A stretch of 5,194 bases of DNA from Promethearchaeia archaeon (GTDB lineage: Archaea > Asgardarchaeota > Lokiarchaeia > Sigyniarchaeales > SOKP01): the NCBI GenBank assembly GCA_029856445.1, contig JAHQWY010000270.1:1-5194 (forward strand), in the 5' to 3' direction. The stretch's first letter is position 1; each line of letters starts with the position of its first letter. Made by a program: the position numbers and the translations under genes. The notes beneath the pieces were generated by a model. The model worked only from the letters and a program-made list of their open reading frames with translations. It made no database searches and had not been told where the DNA came from. Of the stretch, positions 1-5,194 are shown in pieces.

Positions 1-1557
1 TTCTTTACGGTTAATATAAAAGAATTATCATCTCAAGACCTTGGTGTTTTAACTGTGAATTATTTGATTAATAATTATAAATTAACTATGATAAATCCTG
101 AAGTAAGAGGACTAACTGATTCGATGAGTGGAATTGATCGAGATGAAGGTTCTCAACCTGGTATATGGGATTGTAATGTTGAATTTATTAATGAATCTGG
201 ATTCCAAGTAAAACTTGAGGATGCAAAGGTAACTCAAAAAATAACTACTGGGAGTGAAACAGTTGTTTCTCAGACACCTGATAAAATCTTGAATCCTGAT
301 GAATCATGGGATTTTGATTTTCAAGTTGAGTCTAAAGATGTACCAGAATTAACATCAGAGATAGGATTTACTCCAATGTTTGTTGTAATTCCTAGAGTTG
401 TCGGTGAAATTGTCAAAGAATCAACTATATACGATGTACTAAGCGCAACTATTGAAAAAGCGATAAATCCTCCAGAAGTAGATGCATATGCTAATACTGA
501 TATGTCTATCATAAACACAATCATTAATGATGGTTCTTCAAATATAGAAAAGTTTTTCCTATCGGATGAGATTCCTGCTGATTTTATTCCTCCTTTAGTT
601 AAAGATATAAAAATTACTCTGGGAGACATTGATATTAGTTCCAGGGAAGAATTTGTCCAAAAAATTTTATTAGACCCAAGTGATCAAGATTTCTCTAAAA
701 ACCACCAGATTTATATAGAATTGCATAATCTATCAAATGAATTTCTTAGAAGAAAAAAGATGGTAATCTCTTATCCACTACTAGCAAGAAATCCTCGTCC
801 TCCCACAGAAACAAAATATATGACTCCAGTAAAAATAGAGATCAATTGTCCAATAGAAGGAAAATCATTTATTAGAGCACCAGATGAAGAACCAGAATTA
901 AAAGTAAGGTATGTAAAGCGTAAATTGAAAACTCTCAAAAGTATTAAACCTGGATTTACTGAAGGGGAATTTAGCATTGGAGTAAGAGTACAAAATAAAG
1001 GAGATGTCGAATTAGAAAATGTGTTAGTAAAAGACATTATACCAACTGGTTTTATACTATCTGAATTTACACCTCCACCTGATGCAACCCATGAAGTAGT
1101 ACAAGTAGGAAATCTATCAGAATTACATGTAAAGCTAACTGAAATAAAAGGAGGATCATCCGTTAGCATTAATTACAATTGCTCTGGAGCAGGAGATTAT
1201 CCCCGATCTGAACCTGTTATTATTGTTTTAGGCCGAGGTGGAGGAGAATCATCAAGTCCTTCAGAATCCACGCAATCAGATACTGAAAACCAAAAAGCTC
1301 ACGTAGCAGACTCTCAAGTAGGTAAAATACATGATCTTTTTGTTGAAATCTATAAAGTAATTGATCGAGCACCTTCTGGAGAAATTTTGGGAAATATTCT
1401 AGAAAGGAGGAGAGATGACTTACCTCCAGGGCCAATACTTCATCAATTATTAGCATTTGCAAGGGAAATGAAAGCTCTTGGTGATAAAATAATTGTAGGT
1501 TCATTGAGAGATGAAGTTCTAGCTAAATTACAGGATTTTAAAAATAAATATACGTAA
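1..1557 (+). CDS. Large DUF11-like repeat protein, C-terminal part (5' end outside window)
   Basis: The frame is open from base 1, so the GTG at 55 is probably internal and the true start lies upstream; 518 residues are visible. I see at least three beta-rich modules at visible residues about 54-130, 160-284 and 323-410. The first 30 residues look like the last strands of a further module. Modules 2 and 3 share an ungapped 20-residue pattern, N-x-G-x4-E-x5-D-x-I-P-x2-F, at residues 176-195 and 332-351. This resembles the 'N-x-G ... v-D-x-l-P-x-g-f' signature of DUF11/conserved-repeat beta-sandwich domains, often found in large archaeal and bacterial surface proteins. A Gly/Ser-rich linker (about 411-438) leads to a charged helical domain (about 439-518) with a short Pro-Pro-Gly-Pro break. 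There is no C-terminal membrane anchor or sorting motif, and any signal peptide would be off-window, so location is unknown. Function is not recognised. The DUF11 assignment is inferred from pattern only. Confidence 0.82.
   Translation, partial: FFTVNIKELSSQDLGVLTVNYLINNYKLTMINPEVRGLTDSMSGIDRDEGSQPGIWDCNVEFINESGFQVKLEDAKVTQKITTGSETVVSQTPDKILNPDESWDFDFQVESKDVPELTSEIGFTPMFVVIPRVVGEIVKESTIYDVLSATIEKAINPPEVDAYANTDMSIINTIINDGSSNIEKFFLSDEIPADFIPPLVKDIKITLGDIDISSREEFVQKILLDPSDQDFSKNHQIYIELHNLSNEFLRRKKMVISYPLLARNPRPPTETKYMTPVKIEINCPIEGKSFIRAPDEEPELKVRYVKRKLKTLKSIKPGFTEGEFSIGVRVQNKGDVELENVLVKDIIPTGFILSEFTPPPDATHEVVQVGNLSELHVKLTEIKGGSSVSINYNCSGAGDYPRSEPVIIVLGRGGGESSSPSESTQSDTENQKAHVADSQVGKIHDLFVEIYKVIDRAPSGEILGNILERRRDDLPPGPILHQLLAFAREMKALGDKIIVGSLRDEVLAKLQDFKNKYT
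526..1053 (+). repeat. Diverged protein-level repeat inside the 1-1557 gene
   Basis: The segments encoded at 526-585 and 994-1053 align without gaps over 20 codons. Identities fall at N1, G3, E8, D14, I16, P17 and F20, with hydrophobic matches at positions 11 and 12. The DNA itself is not obviously repeated, so this is an old domain duplication rather than a recent tandem repeat. Confidence 0.6.
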
Positions 1558-1602
1558 TTTTTTAGTTTTATTATACTTATTTCTATTTTTTTAATTTTTT
1601 TT
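1558..1602 (+). terminator. Poly-T terminator region after the repeat-protein gene
   Basis: Directly after the TAA stop there are T-runs at 1558-1563 (T6), 1586-1592 (T7) and 1595-1602 (T8), with no GC-rich hairpin. Serial T-runs without a stem are the usual archaeal intrinsic termination signal. The assignment is by pattern and position only. Confidence 0.55.
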
Positions 1603-1625
1603 AATGAATTCCTATACTCATTTAT

Positions 1626-1633
1626 AAAAAAAA
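1626..1633 (-). terminator. Poly-T terminator for the small minus-strand gene
   Basis: An A8 run on the + strand reads as T8 on the - strand, starting 26 nt past the stop of the convergent gene that ends at 1659. No stem is seen. It is a plausible archaeal T-run terminator. Confidence 0.4.
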
Positions 1634-1658
1634 TTGAAGAGATAGAATTTCCTGGATG

Positions 1659-2009
1659 TTACAAATACATATTAAGCTTATCTATATCTTTTTTAATCCT
1701 TGAAATCCTTCTTTCTTGATCTTTCTCATTTTCTACACCCTGTTCATCTTCCTCTAAATTTAATTGCTCTTCTTCATAAGCCTTTTCTACCATCATACCA
1801 TATTTAATAGCATACGCAATTAGTTCAGGGATTAAGGAGATCATCCCTTTAAAAGAAAATATGCCAGATAAAACAGATAATCTATTAATCATTTCCCCAA
1901 AGGGATCTAACTCAATTTCTGGTTTTTTCATTATCTCCATAATTCTTTTAAATAAAATTTCATAGAATAATTCTAGTTCGTCTCTTGAAAGTTTATCTTC
2001 TTCTTCCAT
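1659..2009 (-). CDS. Small charged alpha-helical protein of unknown function
   Basis: This encodes 116 residues from ATG 2009. The frame extends four codons further to a TTG at 2021, but a TATA-like box at 2034-2044 would put the transcript start near 2013, which excludes the TTG and leaves a very short leader before the ATG. The protein is predicted all-helical. An acidic N-terminal helix (residues 1-30) precedes a more hydrophobic middle (about 42-72, with Gly, Ile, Leu and Met). That middle is interrupted by Lys and Glu, so it looks amphipathic rather than transmembrane. A very acidic stretch and then an Arg/Lys-rich helix (about 75-116) of coiled-coil character follow. I see no Cys or metal motif and recognise no family. 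It stands alone, convergent with the repeat-protein gene and divergent from the membrane methyltransferase gene. A role as a small partner or adaptor protein would be a guess. Confidence 0.72.
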   Translation of the reverse strand: MEEEDKLSRDELELFYEILFKRIMEIMKKPEIELDPFGEMINRLSVLSGIFSFKGMISLIPELIAYAIKYGMMVEKAYEEEQLNLEEDEQGVENEKDQERRISRIKKDIDKLNMYL

Positions 2010-2033
2010 TCTAATAACCAAAGCAAGAGTTTT

Positions 2034-2044
2034 AATATTTTAAA
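2034..2044 (-). promoter_or_regulatory. TATA-like box for the small minus-strand gene
   Basis: On the - strand the segment reads TTTAAAATATT, centred about 30 nt before ATG 2009. An archaeal TATA box is normally centred about 26-27 nt before the transcript start, so the mRNA would be nearly leaderless, consistent with no Shine-Dalgarno motif before the ATG. The background is AT-rich, so chance matches are common. Confidence 0.4.
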
Positions 2045-2105
2045 TTAAAAATTAAATTTTAACATATTCTATTTTAAAAAAATTATTTCAAACAATATTA
2101 ATTTA

Positions 2106-2114
2106 TTATATAAT
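2106..2114 (+). promoter_or_regulatory. TATA-like box for the membrane methyltransferase gene
   Basis: TTATATAAT is centred near 2110, about 39 nt before ATG 2149, predicting a transcript start near 2136 and a leader of roughly 13 nt. No Shine-Dalgarno motif lies in that leader. Together with the box at 2034-2044 it makes the 139-bp gap 2010-2148 a divergent promoter region. No operator palindrome is evident. Confidence 0.4.
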
Positions 2115-2148
2115 AGCTAAGAAAAGCTTAATTATCGAAGTTAATGAA

Positions 2149-2784
2149 ATGATTTTTATACTAACTATTATATTAGTAATAATTTTTTTTTCAAATTTTT
2201 CCCTTTACTGGATATTATTTCATAAGGTAAAGGAAAAAAAAAGCAAAGTGATTAAATTGTTTTATAGGTCATTTCCTATAATTTGTGTATTTGTATTAAT
2301 AACGATACCGATAATTAATTCAAGCTTTCTAAGAGTTATTTTTCCTGAAAATTCGAGTTATTTCGGTGATTATTGGAATTTATTTGCATTGTTGGGCATA
2401 GCCTTCATGATTATCGGTATAAATTTTGTTAAAAAAGCAAAAAAAGCATATAAAAACAAACATATAACTAGATCTGATTTGATTACCTCTGGTATTTTTA
2501 GAATTATTAGACATCCTATTTATTCAGGATGGATAATATTTTATCTTGGGGCAGCACTCATATCGGATTCACTTATTTCACTGATATTATGTCCTTTTTT
2601 TTATGTTTTTTTAGAATTTCACGCTTTAGTTAAAGAGAAATTAGTCTTTGTTCCAAGATATGGTGATAAATATGAAAAATTTAAGGAAAAAACTCCGAAT
2701 CGTATTATTCCAACACCACTGAATTTGTTGCTAATAATTATCGTATTTATAATAGTTTATGTAGGATTTATTAATAACAATTGA
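2149..2784 (+). CDS. ICMT/PEMT-family integral-membrane methyltransferase
   Basis: This 211-residue membrane protein belongs to the isoprenylcysteine carboxyl methyltransferase / phospholipid N-methyltransferase superfamily, SAM-dependent enzymes that methylate lipid-linked substrates within the membrane. Hydrophobic segments lie at about 2-22, 43-62, 76-93, 126-140, 141-157 and 192-207. The family signature is clear: a Gly-Ile-Phe-Arg segment leads into RHPIYSG (121-127), part of the SAM pocket. This is followed by the conserved Glu of VKEKLV (E163) and the RYGDKYEKF...NRIIP block (170-188). The substrate cannot be read from sequence: prenylcysteine, phospholipid or another membrane amphiphile are all possible. 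The hydrophobic helix after the RIIP block is an addition, since many relatives end shortly after that block. ATG 2149 is the natural start, because the ATG at 2144 is out of frame and stops at once. The gene is monocistronic here, convergent with the PCMT-like gene. Confidence 0.85.
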   Translation: MIFILTIILVIIFFSNFSLYWILFHKVKEKKSKVIKLFYRSFPIICVFVLITIPIINSSFLRVIFPENSSYFGDYWNLFALLGIAFMIIGINFVKKAKKAYKNKHITRSDLITSGIFRIIRHPIYSGWIIFYLGAALISDSLISLILCPFFYVFLEFHALVKEKLVFVPRYGDKYEKFKEKTPNRIIPTPLNLLLIIIVFIIVYVGFINNN

Positions 2785-2875
2785 AATCTTATTTGCCAGC
2801 AACAAATATCTGATGACTTACAATAATTTGAATGAGAAATTTTCGAAAAGTAAAGAGAAGTTTTAGAATAAGATT
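2785..2875. repeat. Widely spaced 8-bp inverted repeat in a convergent gap
   Basis: AATCTTAT at 2785-2792 is matched by ATAAGATT at 2868-2875. A 10-bp perfect palindrome, TTTTCGAAAA, lies between them at 2840-2849. The gap separates the 3' ends of two convergent genes and has only weak T-runs. The arms are short and AT-rich, so chance is a fair explanation; the alternative is a structure in the 3' UTRs. Confidence 0.25.
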
Positions 2876-2890
2876 AAGAATTATTAAAAA

Positions 2891-4129
2891 TTAATAAATA
2901 GATTCAATTCTTTTCATTTCTTTTGTTAAATACCCTAGTAAAACATTTATTTCTTCAATTTGGTTATTTATAACTCTAATCTTCTGTTCAATCACTACCG
3001 AATCCGATAAGTTTTGTTTTTCTAATTCTTTTCTGATGATATTGTATGATCTTATTTGATTTAGTATTTGTTGCCCTCTTTTAATTTTTATTTCAAAATC
3101 CTTTTTATAAATTTTTAATTTTTCAAATGATTTTTCTATATTATCTACTAGGTCAAAACAATTATCAATATTTTCTTCTTTCTTCAAATTGAGGAGATTA
3201 TTTACAATCTCTTTTAGATATAATAATACTTCTTCACGTTCTTCTTCATTAATAGGTTTAGTTCTAACAATTGATTCAGAAGTAATTTTATCAAGAATGC
3301 TTGTATTATATTTAATTTCTATTTTTTTATTCAGTTGGTTCAAACTCTCGATATCATTTTCAGTTGATTCGTTGTTTGAAATTTCAAATTTATCAAAATC
3401 TGTTATCAGTTCTAATTCATCTATTTCTATTTGAGTAATTAATGGTGAGAATTTTACTTGAAGCTGTTGTTTACCAAAAAATTCATCATTTTGTCTTAAA
3501 ATTTGAGTATATGTCTGAATAAACTCTTGCCCTATTGGTGCGAACAATACTCCTCCATCCTTATCAAGTTGTTGTAATAACGGATAAATCCTTCTTTGTT
3601 CAATAGCACCTGTTACTAAAATTTTTTGCCAAGGACTTAGTTCTGGCATACCTTTTAGAGGGTTTTTTATGTTAATGGTAATATTTTTATCCAAATTTAA
3701 TTTCTTAAGATTTTCAGCTGTGATTTTAGCAATTTCAGAATTAGCTTCAAGTATTACAATCTCTCCTTTAGGTGCTAATTTATGTGCTAAAGCAGCTATG
3801 TAGCCTGATTTTGCACCAAGAATTAATAAATCATCATTAGATTCTAACGCTAATCCTTGAAGCATTATTGTGATCATATGAGGCGCAGAAATTGTCCGAT
3901 AGCTTTTCGGATTTCGTTCATCATAGTAAAATAAATTAGGTTGATCCTCATACGGTCTAACTAACTTCTTAAATTTATCAGGAATAAACTTTTCTAAGGG
4001 GATTTCCATAAAAGCTTTAATTAACCGCTTGTCCTTTAGAATTTGGTTTATAACCAAAGTATCTAATAAGCGTTTTTTCTTATACTTTAACGGCTCTTTG
4101 AATGCTTCGTCTTTATCCAAATTAATCAC
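2891..4129 (-). CDS. Diverged PCMT-like methyltransferase domain with coiled-coil C-terminal extension
   Basis: This encodes 412 residues from GTG 4129, which an in-frame stop immediately precedes, so no longer start exists. Residues about 20-230 follow the whole protein-L-isoaspartate O-methyltransferase layout. They include a helix ending in the AF-x-E-I-P-L-E-x-F-I-P block (39-50), YEDQP (60-64), TISAPHM (79-85), the motif I region LLILGAKSGY (101-110), the ribose-side acidic E128, a TGAIEQ strand (173-178), APIG (197-200) and the terminal KFSPL (226-230). Typical PCMTs repair isoaspartyl residues using SAM and are only about 200-220 residues long. Here several key positions are changed. 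Motif I lacks its acidic residue and middle glycine (usual form E-I-G-T-G-S-G). The GQ before TIS is replaced within a longer loop. The usual GDG is KNP (155-157), and the Asp of 'aPyD' is Gln (168). Residues about 240-412 are charged, low in hydrophobics, and helical with likely coiled coil at about 340-410. Repair activity is doubtful; a re-specialised or SAM-dead role is possible. Confidence 0.83.
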   Translation of the reverse strand: MINLDKDEAFKEPLKYKKKRLLDTLVINQILKDKRLIKAFMEIPLEKFIPDKFKKLVRPYEDQPNLFYYDERNPKSYRTISAPHMITIMLQGLALESNDDLLILGAKSGYIAALAHKLAPKGEIVILEANSEIAKITAENLKKLNLDKNITINIKNPLKGMPELSPWQKILVTGAIEQRRIYPLLQQLDKDGGVLFAPIGQEFIQTYTQILRQNDEFFGKQQLQVKFSPLITQIEIDELELITDFDKFEISNNESTENDIESLNQLNKKIEIKYNTSILDKITSESIVRTKPINEEEREEVLLYLKEIVNNLLNLKKEENIDNCFDLVDNIEKSFEKLKIYKKDFEIKIKRGQQILNQIRSYNIIRKELEKQNLSDSVVIEQKIRVINNQIEEINVLLGYLTKEMKRIESIY

Positions 4130-4146
4130 TTATGATGTTAAAAGAA

Positions 4147-4170
4147 TAATATAAAAATAAGTTATTATAT
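4147..4170 (-). promoter_or_regulatory. TATA-like region for the PCMT-like gene
   Basis: On the - strand TTTTTATATTA (4157-4147) is centred 23 nt before GTG 4129, which fits a leaderless transcript. A second AT-rich candidate near 4167 would give a leader of about 12 nt. No Shine-Dalgarno motif precedes the GTG. The AT-rich background limits confidence. Confidence 0.35.
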
Positions 4171-4173
4171 TTT

Positions 4174-4183
4174 TTTATATTAA
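4174..4183 (+). promoter_or_regulatory. TATA-like box for the rhomboid gene
   Basis: TTTATATTAA is centred near 4178, predicting a transcript start around 4204 and a leader of about 26 nt before ATG 4230. The closer AT-rich stretch at 4213-4224 is too near the ATG to act as a TATA box for it. With the opposing box at 4147-4170, the 100-bp gap 4130-4229 is a compact divergent promoter. Confidence 0.35.
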
Positions 4184-4229
4184 TTTTTAACTGTCTAGTT
4201 CAAATCTGTTATTAAAATATTTAATAATT

Positions 4230-4808
4230 ATGTTTCTTTTGGATGCTGAAAATCTAAAGGATGCAAAACTCACACTAAGTTTGATTTTTTTTAATATTAT
4301 TGGATATTTTATTTTTAATATTGCTTTACCTCTCGACTATCTTCTATTTTTTGCCCAGATCAATAGAAAAATATTGTATAACCTTGAAATTTGGAGATTA
4401 TTAACCCCTATATTTCTTCATTCTGATATAATTCATCTTTTCTCGAATATGTTTGCTTTACTAATATTTGGAGCTACTATTGAAATTACCCTTAAGATCT
4501 CAAAGATTCAATATTTATTAATATATTTTACTTCTGGATTAATTGGGAATATCTTTTCGTTGTTTTTTCTACCTCTCGATTCAGTAAGTTTAGGAGCTTC
4601 AGGGGCTATATTTGGTCTTATAGGAGTTGTTTTTTTTATGATAGCAACGGAGGAACGCTCTCTTCTACCTTTTGCCTTAATTTATATACTGTATTTTATT
4701 ACGGCTTCTTTTTTACCAGGAATTAATATCTGGGCTCATATCTTCGGTTTATTAGCCGGCCTTCTATTAGCTTATTTCTTCTATTATCGGAAATCTCTTT
4801 TACCTTAA
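4230..4808 (+). CDS. Rhomboid-family intramembrane serine protease
   Basis: This complete 192-residue rhomboid cleaves substrate transmembrane helices inside the lipid bilayer. All family hallmarks are visible. EIWRLLTP (53-60) forms the W-R element of loop 1, and H69-x3-N73 lies at the start of the second helix. The catalytic serine S124 sits in LGASGAIFG (121-129), and the catalytic histidine H170 in WAHIFGLLAG (168-177). Together S124 and H170 form the catalytic dyad, and H69 and N73 line the oxyanion region. Six hydrophobic helices are seen at about 14-34, 67-85, 93-115, 121-140, 146-163 and 166-187. This is the minimal prokaryotic six-helix core, with no seventh helix and no soluble N-terminal domain or zinc finger. 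The helices and catalytic residues are intact, so it should be active. Its substrate cannot be deduced, and the neighbours give no clear hint. ATG 4230 leaves a short cytosolic N-terminus, normal for the family. Confidence 0.95.
   Translation: MFLLDAENLKDAKLTLSLIFFNIIGYFIFNIALPLDYLLFFAQINRKILYNLEIWRLLTPIFLHSDIIHLFSNMFALLIFGATIEITLKISKIQYLLIYFTSGLIGNIFSLFFLPLDSVSLGASGAIFGLIGVVFFMIATEERSLLPFALIYILYFITASFLPGINIWAHIFGLLAGLLLAYFFYYRKSLLP
4805..4808. other. Shared TTAA: overlapping stop codons of convergent genes
   Basis: The palindrome TTAA supplies TAA at 4806-4808 for the rhomboid gene on the + strand and TAA at 4807-4805 for the endonuclease III gene on the - strand. The two coding regions therefore overlap by 4 bp tail to tail with no gap for terminators. 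Confidence 0.9.
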
Positions 4809-5194
4809 GATTTAGGTTCTTTAATAGAATTAGATTCTTTTTTTTTCCTTCTTAATGCATTTTCCATTGAAAAATCTTTTAAGCAACTTTGACTTATTGG
4901 ACAAATATCACATTTAGGACGATTTGGTAAACAGATTTGTTGCCCAAACCTAACAAATAATCTATTTATCCGAATCCATTGTTCCTTAGGTACTATCTCC
5001 ATTAGATTCTTTTCTGTCATTTCAGGAACTTTTGTATGGACCCACCCTAGGCGATTTGAAATTCTATGTACGTGAGTATCTACTGGTATTGCGGGTTTTT
5101 TGAATGCATAAACTAAAACACAGTTAGCTGTTTTGGCTCCTACTCCTGGTAACGAGAGTAGGTCTTTTTTTTCTTCAGGAACTATACCCTGATA
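4805..5194 (-). CDS. nth: Endonuclease III (DNA glycosylase/AP lyase), C-terminal part
   Basis: The frame is open to the window end, giving the last 129 residues; the N-terminal part lies beyond 5194. Endonuclease III removes oxidised pyrimidines and cuts the abasic site in base-excision repair. The helix-hairpin-helix LPGVGAKTANCVL carries the catalytic lysine (visible residue 21, codon at 5132-5134). The IPVDTHVHRISNRLGW block carries the catalytic aspartate (residue 39, codon at 5078-5080). A C-x6-C-x2-C-x5-C motif (cysteines at 88, 95, 98 and 104) binds the structural 4Fe-4S cluster. Both catalytic residues separate this from MutY-type relatives, in which the lysine is absent. After the last cysteine a 25-residue Lys/Glu/Ser-rich tail follows, possibly disordered. 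An ATG at 5020 is internal and not the true start. The gene is convergent with the rhomboid gene and overlaps it by 4 bp. Confidence 0.95.
   Translation of the reverse strand, partial: YQGIVPEEKKDLLSLPGVGAKTANCVLVYAFKKPAIPVDTHVHRISNRLGWVHTKVPEMTEKNLMEIVPKEQWIRINRLFVRFGQQICLPNRPKCDICPISQSCLKDFSMENALRRKKKESNSIKEPKS
4838..4846 (+). terminator. T9 run, possible rhomboid terminator inside nth
   Basis: Nine Ts on the + strand begin about 30 nt past the rhomboid stop. On the other strand they encode part of the Lys-rich tail of endonuclease III (a run of AAA/AAG codons). A T-run of this length is a plausible archaeal termination signal for the rhomboid transcript, but the coding explanation for the A-run is sufficient on its own. 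Confidence 0.3.

Noticed and set aside
55..57. GTG as the start of the repeat-protein gene
   Set aside because: The frame stays open to base 1, and the upstream codons continue a plausible beta-strand pattern matching the end of a repeat module, so the gene is truncated by the window rather than starting here.
321..629. Open reading frame of 102 codons on the - strand
   Set aside because: It lies wholly inside the repeat-protein gene on the opposite strand, has no recognisable domain, and its composition is that of an antisense shadow.
771..1169. Open reading frame of 132 codons on the - strand
   Set aside because: It is antisense to the same gene, Ser/Thr/Phe-rich as expected for a complement frame, and shows no promoter or family motif.
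1220..1504. Open reading frame of 94 codons on the - strand, Leu-rich
   Set aside because: It is a shadow of the C-terminal helical region of the repeat protein; the Leu richness comes from complementing Glu/Lys codons.
2019..2021. TTG 2021 as the start of the small minus-strand gene
   Set aside because: The TATA-like box at 2034-2044 is too close to it, and an ATG lies four codons downstream at suitable spacing.
2813..2866. 17-codon ATG frame in the gap after the ICMT-like gene
   Set aside because: It is too short, with no promoter or ribosome binding evidence; such frames are expected by chance.
3189..3434. Open reading frame of 81 codons on the + strand
   Set aside because: It is antisense to the coiled-coil tail of the PCMT-like gene, which has a clear coding signal in its own frame.
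2149..4808. A linked protein-modification system of membrane methyltransferase, PCMT-like protein and rhomboid protease
   Set aside because: The three genes alternate in strand with separate promoters and no shared signal, so adjacency alone does not support a common pathway.

Overview
The window is AT-rich and carries six protein-coding regions, two of them cut by the window edges. I see no RNA genes, mobile elements or CRISPR arrays. It reads as a chromosomal piece of an archaeon. The evidence is as follows: no start has a convincing Shine-Dalgarno site, AT-rich TATA-like boxes sit about 20-40 nt before several starts, T-runs without hairpins follow some genes, and the proteins are Lys/Ile/Asn-rich. 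The overall look resembles Asgard (Lokiarchaeia-type) genomes, but that is a gestalt inference and no diagnostic marker is present.

Layout, left to right. (1) Positions 1-1557, + strand: the C-terminal part of a large protein with repeated DUF11-like beta-sandwich modules, a Ser/Gly-rich linker and a C-terminal helical domain. (2) Positions 1659-2009, - strand: a small charged helical protein of unknown function, convergent with the first gene. The gap between them carries T-runs for both strands. (3) Positions 2149-2784, + strand: an integral-membrane methyltransferase of the ICMT/PEMT type, divergent from gene 2 across a 139-bp promoter region. (4) Positions 2891-4129, - strand: a protein with an N-terminal protein-L-isoaspartate methyltransferase (PCMT) fold whose SAM and substrate motifs are eroded, followed by a roughly 180-residue charged, coiled-coil-rich extension. 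(5) Positions 4230-4808, + strand: a complete six-helix rhomboid protease, divergent from gene 4 across a 100-bp promoter region. (6) Positions 4805-5194, - strand: the C-terminal part of endonuclease III with catalytic Lys and Asp and the 4Fe-4S cysteine motif. Its stop codon overlaps the rhomboid stop in a shared TTAA.

Strand alternates from gene to gene (+, -, +, -, +, -), so none of these genes forms an operon with another in the window. The neighbourhood gives little functional linkage. Two methyltransferase-type proteins and a membrane protease sit close together, but divergent and convergent arrangement argues against a single system. The most interesting items are the eroded PCMT fused to a coiled-coil tail and the repeat protein with a non-membrane helical C-terminus. 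No clearly new multi-gene system is visible.
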